Origin: Planctomycetota bacterium
GTDB taxonomy: Bacteria > Planctomycetota > UBA1135 > GCA-002686595
Length of the DNA: 64,000 nt
Direction of reading: 5' to 3'
Assembly: GCA_016709875.1 (NCBI GenBank)
Contig: JADJLZ010000006.1
Location: 372,001 to 436,000, forward strand
Positions 11,618 to 19,485 of the stretch are shown here, in pieces (the first letter of the stretch is position 1; every line of letters starts with the position of its first letter). The notes beneath the pieces are model-generated. The model had not been told where the DNA came from and did no database searches. It worked only from the letters and a program-made list of their open reading frames with translations. A program made the translations under genes and the position numbers.

Positions 11618-13183
11618 ATGCCCCGACTCCTGCACGCCCTGCTGATCGTCCTTGCCGTCCTGTGCGGCGGTCTCACCCCCGCGCACGCCGACCAGGACTC
11701 GCCGGTCGCGCTCTTCAAGAAGTACTTCAAGCAGTACAAGGACACGCCCAGCCGCGTCGAGGCGGTCCTGACGCTCGAAAAGGTCGAGGATCCGGCGGTC
11801 TTCGAGCTGCTCTACAATCTGCTGGGCGACAAGACCGTCGAGCCGGACGTGGTCAACGCGATCGTGCGCGTCTTCCGCGGCTTTGGTTCCGAGGCGCAAC
11901 AGACCCAGGTCTTCGAAGCGCTGCGAACGGAGAAATCCGAGCCGACCAAGGTCGCGCTGCTCAAGGTGATCGGCCAGGCGAAGTGGGCCGACAAGACCGG
12001 CGTGCTGCAGGTCACGCTGGGGGACAAGTCCTGGCAGGTGCGGCGCTTCACGCTGCAAGCGCTGCTCGTGGGCGGCGACGCGGGCGTGGCGGAGAAGGTC
12101 GCGCAGCTGTGCGACGACAACGAGCCCGCCGTGCGCTTTGCGGCGCTCGACGCGCTGACCTCCTTCAAGTCGCCGCTGGTGGTGCCCAAGGCCGTCGCTT
12201 CGCTCACGAACGACTCGCGCCAGGTGAAGCAGAGCGCGATCCACGCGCTGACGGTGATGCGCGACCGCTCGGCCCTCGAGCCGCTGCTCGCGCGCATGAA
12301 CAAGGAAGAGGGCGTGCTGATCCTCGACCTCGCCGAGGCGCTCGCGAACCTGACCGGCAAGGAGTTCGGACCCAACCCCGACGAGTGGAACAAGTGGTGG
12401 GCGGGCGAGAATCACGAGACGTACGTGATCCCCACGCCCGAGGGCATCGCCTACCTGCGCGGCAAGCGCGAGGCGAAGTCCGGGACGAGCGGCGGCTGGG
12501 AGATCCCCAAGTCGAAGGTCGGCGGCGACTTCTTCGGCACCAAGACGCCCAGCCGGCAGATGGTCTTCGTGATCGACTGCTCGGGCTCGATGGAGACGCT
12601 CGTGACCGAGAAGGAGCGCTTCGCCGACGGCAACTACCCCGACTACTCGCGCATGGAGATCGTGAAGACGGAGTTGATGCGCACGATCGACCGGCTCGAG
12701 CCCTACGTGAAGTTCAACATCATCTCCTTCGCCACCGACGTGAAGCCCTGGAAGGACAAGCTCCAGACGGCCTCGATCACGGTCAAGTCCTCGGCCAAGG
12801 ACTGGGTCAAGACGCTCTACGCGATCGGCGGCGCCTCGAAGGAGGACCTCGCGACCGTGGGTCTCATCGGCGCCGCGAACCTCGACAAGGGCAAGACCAA
12901 CACGTTCGGCGCGCTCAAGATCGCGCTGGGCGTGAACGAGGTGCGCACGGCCGACCAGAACTACGAGAAGGTCGCGGCGGACACGGTCTTCTTCCTCTCC
13001 GACGGCCGTCCCACGGTCGGCGACTACGTCGATCCGGACGACATCCTGCGCGAGATCAAGTCGCTCAACGACCTGCGCCGGGTGATCATCCACACGATTG
13101 CGATCGGGGAGTTCCAGAAGGACTTCATGCAGCGCCTGGCCGAGCAGAACGGCCCGGGCGTGTTCGTGGACCTGGGCAAGTAG
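11618..13183 (+). CDS. Secreted HEAT-repeat and von Willebrand A domain protein
   Basis: The 521-residue protein has a signal peptide (MPRLLHALLIVLAVLCGGL, cleavage after AHA near residue 25). Residues about 28-260 are helical repeats of HEAT type (units such as KVALLKVIGQA, VRRFTLQALLV, VRFAALDALTS, VKQSAIHALTV). A von Willebrand A domain follows from about 305 with a complete MIDAS metal site (DCSGSM), a conserved threonine region (KTNTFGALKIAL) and FFLSDGRPT. HEAT plus VWA proteins of this kind are common in planctomycetes and are thought to be protein-binding scaffolds outside the membrane; the ligand is unknown. The tRNA gene follows 74 bp downstream. Confidence 0.85.
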   Translation: MPRLLHALLIVLAVLCGGLTPAHADQDSPVALFKKYFKQYKDTPSRVEAVLTLEKVEDPAVFELLYNLLGDKTVEPDVVNAIVRVFRGFGSEAQQTQVFEALRTEKSEPTKVALLKVIGQAKWADKTGVLQVTLGDKSWQVRRFTLQALLVGGDAGVAEKVAQLCDDNEPAVRFAALDALTSFKSPLVVPKAVASLTNDSRQVKQSAIHALTVMRDRSALEPLLARMNKEEGVLILDLAEALANLTGKEFGPNPDEWNKWWAGENHETYVIPTPEGIAYLRGKREAKSGTSGGWEIPKSKVGGDFFGTKTPSRQMVFVIDCSGSMETLVTEKERFADGNYPDYSRMEIVKTELMRTIDRLEPYVKFNIISFATDVKPWKDKLQTASITVKSSAKDWVKTLYAIGGASKEDLATVGLIGAANLDKGKTNTFGALKIALGVNEVRTADQNYEKVAADTVFFLSDGRPTVGDYVDPDDILREIKSLNDLRRVIIHTIAIGEFQKDFMQRLAEQNGPGVFVDLGK

Positions 13184-13257
13184 GCCCCTCCTAATCGTCC
13201 AAGGAGTCGGGTGGTTGACGCCACCCCCGGGCCGCCCTATCTTCTTGCCCTCCCTGT

Positions 13258-13334
<77 letters not shown>

Positions 13335-13338
13335 CTTT

Positions 13339-13359
13339 CCCGCCCCGTGTGCGGGCGGG
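13339..13359. terminator. GC hairpin between tRNA-Pro and the convergent FAD gene
   Basis: CCCGCCC (13339-13345) pairs with GGGCGGG (13353-13359) over a 7-nt loop. It starts 5 bp after the tRNA CCA and lies 9 bp beyond the stop of the convergent reductase gene, so it could end transcription from either side. No T run follows. Confidence 0.45.
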
Positions 13360-13367
13360 CCCGCGCG

Positions 13368-14369
13368 CTAGACGCGCGGCCGGGTGAGCCGGTAGAGCCA
13401 CTCGCCCGGGATCCAGCGCGCGACGCTCTCCGTCAGACCCGCTCCGAGCATTCCGCGCAGCGTCGCGGCGACGCGGTACTGGCGCCGCAGCGTGCGCCGG
13501 CACTGCGCGTAGTACTCCTCGAGCGAGGTCCCGCGGCTGGAGGCCTGCCCCGCAAGCCTGCCGGTCAGCAGCGCCGAGAGCAGGCCCGAGCCGGTGAAGG
13601 GATCGACGAAGCCCAGTGCGTCGCCCGCGAGGTAGGCCGAGGCATGGCCGCGGAACTCGTTGCGGAACACGAGCGGTCCGGTCACGAGCCAGTCGAAGCT
13701 GCGCTCGAGCGGCCGCAGCCGCGAAAGCAGCCGCTCGGGCAGCAGCTCCTCGGGCTGGAAGCCGCACTCGCGCAGCGCGGCCTGGGGCGCGAGGCCACAG
13801 ACGTTGAGCTCGCCCTGTTCGACCGGGCTCAGCCCGGCGTAGCCGCCCTCGAAGAAGAAGAGCTCGACCGACTCCTCCAGCGCCGCGGGCGACGCGGCGC
13901 GAAAGTGCGCCTTGAATCCGAACAGCCGCGCGCCGCTCCGGGCTGGGGCTTGCCGGCCGTGCGCGAGCACGAGCGCGCTCCCCGCGGCGGCGCAGGGCTG
14001 CGCACGCTCGATCGAGAGCTGCGCTCCGCGTCGCAGCGCTTCGTCGAGCAGCAGCGCGTCGAGCGCGCTGCGACTGAGACCGAAGGCCGCCTCGGGCAGG
14101 CGGAAGCGTTTCTCGCGGCCGCGCACGTGCAGCACCACGCGTTCGATGCGCGCGGGTTTGGCGGCGGCGAAGGCGGGAGCGGCTCCGAGCGCCTCGAGGA
14201 TCGGCAGGATCTCCGGCGAGAGGAACTCGCCGCACACCTTGTGGCGCGGGAAGCGCGACTTCTCGCGCAGCGTGACGCGCGCTCCTTCGGCGAGCGCCGC
14301 CAGCGCGGCCGCGCTCCCCGCCGGGCCGGCCCCGATCACCTCGATCTGCGCGGGGAGGTCCAGCTTCAC
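13368..14369 (-). CDS. FAD-dependent oxidoreductase, geranylgeranyl-reductase-like
   Basis: The 333-residue flavoprotein starts with a dinucleotide-binding motif (VIGAGPAGSAAALAAL, residues 9-24), then REKSRFPRHKVCGEFLSP, which resembles the family's conserved RxxxPRxKxCG segment. A second FAD motif (YLAGDALGFVDPFTGSGL) lies near residue 265. This matches the geranylgeranyl reductase / FixC / UbiH-like group of flavin monooxygenases and reductases. The GTG start overlaps the methyltransferase stop by 4 bp (GTGA), so the two are translationally coupled. A methyltransferase plus FAD reductase pair fits lipid, quinone or polyketide tailoring, but the substrate cannot be named. Confidence 0.85.
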   Translation of the reverse strand: MKLDLPAQIEVIGAGPAGSAAALAALAEGARVTLREKSRFPRHKVCGEFLSPEILPILEALGAAPAFAAAKPARIERVVLHVRGREKRFRLPEAAFGLSRSALDALLLDEALRRGAQLSIERAQPCAAAGSALVLAHGRQAPARSGARLFGFKAHFRAASPAALEESVELFFFEGGYAGLSPVEQGELNVCGLAPQAALRECGFQPEELLPERLLSRLRPLERSFDWLVTGPLVFRNEFRGHASAYLAGDALGFVDPFTGSGLLSALLTGRLAGQASSRGTSLEEYYAQCRRTLRRQYRVAATLRGMLGAGLTESVARWIPGEWLYRLTRPRV

Positions 14370-15004
14370 CAGCGGATGTCCATGATCTGCCGCGTCCAGC
14401 CGAAGCTGATCGTGTGCACTACGCGCGCGTCCGTCCCGCGCACAGCCCCCTCGACGATGCGCGCGAGTTCCTGCGCGGTGTACGCGCGCCGGATCGAAGT
14501 CAAACCGTCGGCGACGTTGATCGGATGCAGGAGCGGCGGCGCGAAGATGCGGAACAGCACCAGCGGCACTCGATGGCGCACGAGGTCGAGCACGATCAGG
14601 CGATTCGAGCTGCGCGCGACATTGCGCACGAGCAGCACGATCTGTTCGGGCGTGAGATGGTGGACCAGACACACCGCGAGCGTCACGTCCGCCGGCGGCA
14701 GCGCGTCGCGCAGCGCATCTCCGCGCAGGATGCGCACCGGCGAGGAGGCGGGCCCCGCGCGCAAGTCCAGGCCGGTGCCCTCGACGCCGAGCGCGCGCTC
14801 GAGCTCTGCGAGCAGCGCGCCCTGGCCGCAACCCAGATCGAGCACGCGGCGCACGGGCGTCGGATTCTCGCGCAGAAGGCGCAGCAGCACGGCCGTGTTC
14901 CCCAGCCAGCGGTGCGTGCGCGCGAGGTCGCGGTAGGCCTGCGCCACGACGCTCTCGGGGAGCGCGGGGTCGTCTAGCAATTCGGGGAGGTCCACTCGCA
15001 GCAT
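14366..15004 (-). CDS. SAM-dependent class I methyltransferase
   Basis: The 212-residue protein has the class I motif I VLDLGCGQGALLAELE at about residues 54-69, an acidic motif II region (GTGLDLRAGP), the motif around GDALRDALPPADVTLAVCLVHHL, and a helical lid with hydrophobic segments near the C-terminus (RVPLVLFRIFAPPLLHPIN). It lies directly upstream of the FAD reductase with a GTGA overlap, so the pair probably modifies the same small molecule. The ATG lies 7 nt after a TAGACT -10 box, so the message is predicted to be leaderless. Confidence 0.82.
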   Translation of the reverse strand: MLRVDLPELLDDPALPESVVAQAYRDLARTHRWLGNTAVLLRLLRENPTPVRRVLDLGCGQGALLAELERALGVEGTGLDLRAGPASSPVRILRGDALRDALPPADVTLAVCLVHHLTPEQIVLLVRNVARSSNRLIVLDLVRHRVPLVLFRIFAPPLLHPINVADGLTSIRRAYTAQELARIVEGAVRGTDARVVHTISFGWTRQIMDIRW

Positions 15005-15011
15005 CGGATGC

Positions 15012-15017
15012 AGTCTA
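15012..15017 (-). promoter_or_regulatory. -10 box TAGACT, gap 7 nt to ATG 15004
   Basis: On the minus strand TAGACT ends 7 nt before the methyltransferase ATG, with no Shine-Dalgarno sequence between. It would drive the methyltransferase-reductase pair. Confidence 0.5.
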
Positions 15018-15455
15018 TGGGGTGCGAACCCGCCCGCTCGGGGGGGAAAGCTCCCCGCCGGGCTCCGGGCCCCAAGGGCTGGTTTTTCCTGAGAATCCTG
15101 TTCCCCGGGGTCGATCCATAAGGCATGTTGCCAGGGTCGAGGGCGGTTCCGACCCCCTCGCGATTGCAGCTGTTCCGTTACGCAACGCTGCCCCAGCCGT
15201 CGGTGCTTCGAGAGCACTCCTGACTCCTTCCACGAGAGGGCGTGACGACGAAGAGGGACCCGCCGGGTCCTCGCGCTGGAGCGAATGTCCGAGGGACCGA
15301 GTAAGCGGCCCGGGCAGCCATTCTCACGCTGGCGGAGCGTGAGGATCGCGATCGAATGACATGCACGCTGGGCCGGCCTCGATTCGAGGCACCGGCCCGA
15401 GCCCAGGGAGACAGGTCCGGCCGCGAGCCGAGCCCCCGCACTCCCGATTCCGTCC

Positions 15456-15461
15456 GAGGTG
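15456..15461 (+). promoter_or_regulatory. Shine-Dalgarno GAGGTG supporting the TTG start of rho
   Basis: GAGGTG lies 4 nt before TTG 15466, in the rho frame. The upstream in-frame ATG at 15361 has no comparable site. Confidence 0.5.
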
Positions 15462-15465
15462 TCCA

Positions 15466-17271
15466 TTGGCATCCGAACCCAGCGACCCGAACGATTCGAA
15501 CACTTCCTGGAGCGGCCCCTCGCGCGCCAAGCGCCCCGCCCCCGCACGACCGCCCGCAGCCGACGCCTTCGGCGCGGGGCTGGACCTCGATCGAGCCGGC
15601 GAAGCGCGCACGCGTCAGGCCGCCTCGCAGGGCGAACGGCCGCGCCGCCGCGAGCGAGCTCCCGAGCCCCCGCGCGAGCCGCAACGTGAAGCCCGGCGCG
15701 AACCGCAGCAGCGCGAACCGCAGCAGGACGCGCCGCGTGAACGTCCGCGCGAACCGCGGCGCGACTCGCAGCGGGAACAGCCGCGCGAGCCGCAGCGCGA
15801 AGCCCTGCGCGAGCCGCAGCGCGAAGCCCCGCGCGAGCCCCAGGCCGAGCGTCCCGCTCCCGCGCGACCCGTCGACGAGCTCTCGAACGGCGCGCATCCG
15901 GCGGGCGACGATCCCAACGACTGGCGCGCGCCCGAACGTCGCCGCGGATCGGGCCGCCGCGGTGGGCGCCGACGTCGCCGCGGGCGCGGCGGGGACGGAC
16001 AGGGTGGAGGCCAGCCGCAGCAGGGCCAGGGCCAGCCGGGACGTCCGGAGGGGAACGCAGCTCCGCGCGAGCCCGCCCTCGATGCGGACGAAGACTCCGG
16101 CGCACAGGCCACGGCCCAAGCGCCCGTGCGCAACGAGGTGCAGACCAGCGAGCCGATCCCGCGCGAGGGCGGCGGCATCCTGGTGAAGGAGATGGGCGGC
16201 TTCGGCACGCTGCGCGTGCAGGAGGCGAACTACCTCCCCGGCCGGAGCGACATCTTCGTGCCCGAGCGCCTGATCCAGCAGCACCGCCTGCGCGAGGGCA
16301 GCCTCGTCGAAGGCCGGCTCGGTCGCGGACAGAAGCACAAGTACGCGCTCAACGACGTCCTGCGCGTCGACGGCAAGCCGCCGGCCGAAGTGCGCAACCT
16401 GCCCGAGTTCCGCACGCTGACCTCGATCGATCCGGACTTCCACTACGCGGTGGGGGACATCACGGACGAGGTCTCGATGCGCATCATCGACCTGCTCTGC
16501 CCGATCGGCCGCGGTCAGCGCGGACTGATCGTCGCGCCGCCGCGCTCGGGCAAGACCACGATCCTGCGCCAGTTCGCGCGCGGCATCGAGGAGGGCTTCC
16601 CCGAGGTGCAGCTGATGGTGCTGCTCGTGGACGAGCGTCCCGAGGAAGCGACCGAGTGGAAGCGCTCGATCAAGGGCCACGTCTACTGCAGCACCTCCGA
16701 CGAATCGCCGCGCAGCCACGTGCAGATCGCGGAGTTCGTCTGGAAGCGCGCCATGCGCCTGGTGGAACTCGGGCAGGATGTCGTGTTGCTGCTCGACTCG
16801 ATCACGCGCCTCGCGCGCGCCTACAACAACCTCGGGGGCGGCTCGGGCAAGACCATGTCCGGCGGCCTCGACAGCAAGGCCATGGAGCGCCCGCGGCAGT
16901 TCTTCGGCAGCGCGCGCAACACCGAGACGGCCGGCTCGCTGACGATCCTGGGCACGACGCTGGTCGACACCGGCTCGCGCATGGACCAGTTGATCTTCGA
17001 GGAGTTCAAGGGCACCGGCAACATGGAGCTCGTGCTCTCGCGCAAGCTCGCCGACCGGCGCATCTTCCCCGCGATCGACATCGAGAAGTCGGGCACGCGC
17101 AAGGAGGAGAAGCTGCTCAGCTCGAAGAAGCTGAAGTCGGTGCAGGTGCTGCGGCGCGTCTTGACGCGCATGCACTTCGCCGAGGCGATGGACCTCTTGA
17201 TCACGAAACTGCAGGACGTCGAGAAGACGGATGATTTCCTGAAGCGCTTCGAGGTCGACCCGGAAGCGTGA
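15466..17271 (+). CDS. rho: Transcription termination factor Rho with long disordered N-terminal region
   Basis: The 601-residue protein is an RNA-dependent helicase that ends transcription. Residues about 1-215 are low complexity: repeated REPQREA-type units (about 70-125) and an RGG-like basic patch (GRRGGRRRRRGRGG), then a Q/G/P stretch. The normal Rho body follows: the cold-shock-like RNA-binding domain (about 225-300; GFGTLRVQEANYLPGRSDIFV), P-loop APPRSGKTT with Lys363, Walker B VVLLLDSITRLARAYN, and the C-terminal ELVLSRKLADRRIFPAIDI. Typical Rho proteins are about 420 residues, so the insertion is about 180. The TTG start is supported by GAGGTG; starting at ATG 15361 would add 35 residues. 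The downstream glycosyltransferase overlaps the stop codon. Confidence 0.94.
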   Translation: MASEPSDPNDSNTSWSGPSRAKRPAPARPPAADAFGAGLDLDRAGEARTRQAASQGERPRRRERAPEPPREPQREARREPQQREPQQDAPRERPREPRRDSQREQPREPQREALREPQREAPREPQAERPAPARPVDELSNGAHPAGDDPNDWRAPERRRGSGRRGGRRRRRGRGGDGQGGGQPQQGQGQPGRPEGNAAPREPALDADEDSGAQATAQAPVRNEVQTSEPIPREGGGILVKEMGGFGTLRVQEANYLPGRSDIFVPERLIQQHRLREGSLVEGRLGRGQKHKYALNDVLRVDGKPPAEVRNLPEFRTLTSIDPDFHYAVGDITDEVSMRIIDLLCPIGRGQRGLIVAPPRSGKTTILRQFARGIEEGFPEVQLMVLLVDERPEEATEWKRSIKGHVYCSTSDESPRSHVQIAEFVWKRAMRLVELGQDVVLLLDSITRLARAYNNLGGGSGKTMSGGLDSKAMERPRQFFGSARNTETAGSLTILGTTLVDTGSRMDQLIFEEFKGTGNMELVLSRKLADRRIFPAIDIEKSGTRKEEKLLSSKKLKSVQVLRRVLTRMHFAEAMDLLITKLQDVEKTDDFLKRFEVDPEA

Positions 17272-19004
17272 TGAAACCCGCGCGTCTTGCCGCGCTGATC
17301 GTGCTCTTCCTCTTGCCGCTCTGCGTGCGGCTGTGGCCGATCGAGCACGGGCTGCCGCGCAACTACATCCCCGACTCGAGCATCGCGCGCGCCGCGCTCT
17401 CGATGGCGCGCGACCACGATTTCGCGCCGCCCTCGGGCCGCTACACGCAATACCCGAACCTGCTGCCGTACCTTTTGCTGCCGGTCTACGCAGCGGAATA
17501 CGAGGCCGGCAAGCTGCGCGGCGACTGGAAGAACTCGAAGGAGTTCGGCGCGCACGTGCTCGAGAACCCCGAGGACGCGCAGCTGCCCGCGCGACTGCTC
17601 GTCGCGCTGCTCGGCGCGCTGACGCCCTTCGTCGTGTTCAAGATCGCGCGCGCAGCCGGGATGGGTCACGGTGCGTGGATCGCGGCCTGGCTGGTCGGCA
17701 CCGGACTCTTGCACACACATTTCTCCGTGCAGGAGCGGCCTTGGGTGCCGATGACCTTCTTCATGGCGCTCAGCGCCTGGCCCGCCGTGCTCTACGCGCG
17801 CGACGGACGCACGCGGCAGCTCGTGCTCGCGGGGCTCGCTTCGGCGCTGGCCTTCGCGGTGCACCAGGGCGGCCTGGGAGCGCTCGGAATCGCGGCGCTC
17901 GCCTGGGGTTTCGCGCCCGGCGGCTGGAAGGGAGCCGCGCTCGGCCGCCGCATCGGAGCGGGCGTGCTGTGTGTGGGGGCCTTTGCGCTGCTCGCGCTCT
18001 TCGCCGGCTATGCGCAGTACCTCGTGCATCCGGATCACCCGACCGAGAAGGTGATCCTGGGCGCGGAGGTCGCGCAGCAGGGCGGCATTCACATCGGCGC
18101 AATGAGCCTCGTGTTCCACGTGCGCTGGGAGAGCCTCGTGCGCCTCTCTCGCGCGCTCTTTGGGTACGACCCGCTGCTCGTCGCGCTCGGCCTGCTGGGC
18201 TTCCTGCAGGCGTGGAAGCGCCGCGAGCTGCGCGCGCCGATGATCTTCCTCGTCGCCTGGGCCGCGTTCTTCATGACCAACCAGTCCGACCACGTGCGCT
18301 ACCTGCTGCCGGTCGCGGTGCTGCTCGCGCTGCCCGCGGGCCTGGCGGCCGAGAGCTTCCTCACGACGCGCATGTCGATGGCGGCCGTGTGCGTGCTCTT
18401 GTGCTTCCCGCTGGTCGAGGTGCTGCGCCTGGACGTGCTGCTGCGGCGCGAGGACACGCGCGCGGAGTGCGAGCGGCGCCTGGAGTCGCTCCCCAGCGGC
18501 GAGGTGGTCGCGATCGCGCCCTACGGACCGGAGGTCGAGCTCGACCGCGCCTCGCTGTACCGGCTGCAGACGCTGCGCAACTCGCAGCGGGAGGAGCTGC
18601 GCTCGCGCGAAGCGCACCGCCTCGAGCGCTTCGAGCGCGGCGAACTCGACGAACGCGCCGGCGTGGACGCCGTGCGCGCCGAGGAGCTCTTCCTGGTCGA
18701 CGAGCGCGCCGGTACGGTCAAGGTGCGCGAGGGGCTCGAGCCGCTCGGCTCCGACCCCGCGAGCGTGCTGCGCGCATTGCACGCCACGCACTACCTGCGC
18801 GTGCAGCGACGGGTGGACTCCAGTGAACCGCTGCTGCTCGACCGGCTCGTGGCAGGCCGCAAGCCGCTGTGGGTGATCGATCCCGCGAGCGGGCCGGCGG
18901 GCACGCGCGAGGCATTCCTGCCGACCGAGATGGAGTTTCCGCTCAGCGCACTCTGGAGCGTCGCGCGCCCGGGCCCACGCCTGGAGTTCTACGCGCTAGA
19001 GTGA
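17271..19004 (+). CDS. Multi-membrane GT-C type glycosyltransferase-like protein
   Basis: The 577-residue protein is integral to the membrane, with about ten hydrophobic segments between residues 5 and 395 and a soluble C-terminal domain of about 180 residues. Near the N-terminus an extracytoplasmic loop carries the acidic pair LPRNYIPDSS and LSMARDHDF, in the place where GT-C enzymes (PMT/ArnT type) keep their catalytic aspartate. A repeated WPAVLYARDGRTRQLVLAGL topology also fits that superfamily. Such enzymes move sugars from polyprenyl-phosphate donors to lipids or proteins. Its ATG overlaps the rho stop codon (TGATG), so it is co-translated with rho. The exact substrate is unknown and it has no strong match I can name. 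Confidence 0.7.
   Translation: MKPARLAALIVLFLLPLCVRLWPIEHGLPRNYIPDSSIARAALSMARDHDFAPPSGRYTQYPNLLPYLLLPVYAAEYEAGKLRGDWKNSKEFGAHVLENPEDAQLPARLLVALLGALTPFVVFKIARAAGMGHGAWIAAWLVGTGLLHTHFSVQERPWVPMTFFMALSAWPAVLYARDGRTRQLVLAGLASALAFAVHQGGLGALGIAALAWGFAPGGWKGAALGRRIGAGVLCVGAFALLALFAGYAQYLVHPDHPTEKVILGAEVAQQGGIHIGAMSLVFHVRWESLVRLSRALFGYDPLLVALGLLGFLQAWKRRELRAPMIFLVAWAAFFMTNQSDHVRYLLPVAVLLALPAGLAAESFLTTRMSMAAVCVLLCFPLVEVLRLDVLLRREDTRAECERRLESLPSGEVVAIAPYGPEVELDRASLYRLQTLRNSQREELRSREAHRLERFERGELDERAGVDAVRAEELFLVDERAGTVKVREGLEPLGSDPASVLRALHATHYLRVQRRVDSSEPLLLDRLVAGRKPLWVIDPASGPAGTREAFLPTEMEFPLSALWSVARPGPRLEFYALE
18997..19002 (+). promoter_or_regulatory. -10 box TAGAGT, gap 6 nt to ATG 19009
   Basis: TAGAGT overlaps the end of the glycosyltransferase gene and ends 6 nt before the cytochrome ATG. 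There is no Shine-Dalgarno sequence, so the transcript is predicted to begin at the ATG. Confidence 0.45.
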
Positions 19005-19008
19005 GCGC

Positions 19009-19476
19009 ATGCTCACGCGCCTATTGATCGCCAGTGCCGCCGTGTCGATCGCGACGGCTTCGCTCCTCGCCCGCGCTCCCGTCCCGCAGCACAAGCCCTG
19101 GCAACCGGGCCTGGGCGAGTACATGGTCGGCATCCAGCGCCACCACGCGGCGCTCTTCTTCGCGGGCAAGGCGGGCAACTGGGAGCTCGCCTCCTTCGAG
19201 CTGAAGGAGCTCGAAGAAGGCTTCGGCGACGCGCAAGAGTTCCAGCCGCTGCACGAGAAGGTCGACGTGAAGTCGCTGCTCGAGTCGATCCTCCCTCCGG
19301 TGATGAAGCCGCTGCACGAGTCGATCGAGAAGGGCGACAAGCAGCTCTTCTCGCGCGGATTCGAGGCGCTGACCTCCGCGTGCAACGGCTGTCACCAGGC
19401 GGCGAATGTACCCTTCCTCGACATCGTCGACCCGACGGCCGAGCCGACGGTCAACCAGAGGTACGAGAAGCGCTGA
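19009..19476 (+). CDS. Exported small c-type cytochrome
   Basis: The 155-residue protein has a signal peptide (residues about 1-22, LLIASAAVSIATASLLARA) and a helical body ending in SACNGCHQAAN, where Cys125, Cys128 and His129 form a CXXCH haem c attachment site. The haem motif near the C-terminus of a four-helix protein is the cytochrome c' layout. It would be a periplasmic electron carrier or gas/redox sensor. The gene follows the glycosyltransferase by 4 bp and may have its own leaderless promoter. Confidence 0.78.
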   Translation: MLTRLLIASAAVSIATASLLARAPVPQHKPWQPGLGEYMVGIQRHHAALFFAGKAGNWELASFELKELEEGFGDAQEFQPLHEKVDVKSLLESILPPVMKPLHESIEKGDKQLFSRGFEALTSACNGCHQAANVPFLDIVDPTAEPTVNQRYEKR

Positions 19477-19485
19477 GCGGCGCGT

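Larger units (their letters stand above)
15005..15465. other. 461-bp intergenic region with the rho leader
   Basis: No convincing gene lies here. It holds the minus-strand methyltransferase promoter at its left edge and presumably a long 5' untranslated leader for rho. Several small hairpins are visible, such as GTGCT-TCGAG-AGCAC (15203-15217) and GGACCC-GCC-GGGTCC (about 15258-15272). rho leaders are autoregulated in several bacteria, so structure here could matter, but I cannot assign a promoter or a regulatory element with confidence. Confidence 0.4.

Noticed and set aside
15022..15342. A 106-codon frame in the rho leader
   Set aside because: Composition is like random GC-rich sequence and there is no start signal or homology that I can see.
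15690..15850. Repeats inside rho as a possible CRISPR or tandem-repeat array
   Set aside because: The short CGCGAGCCGCAGCGCGAAGC-like units are in frame and encode REPQREA repeats; there are no spacers of uniform length.
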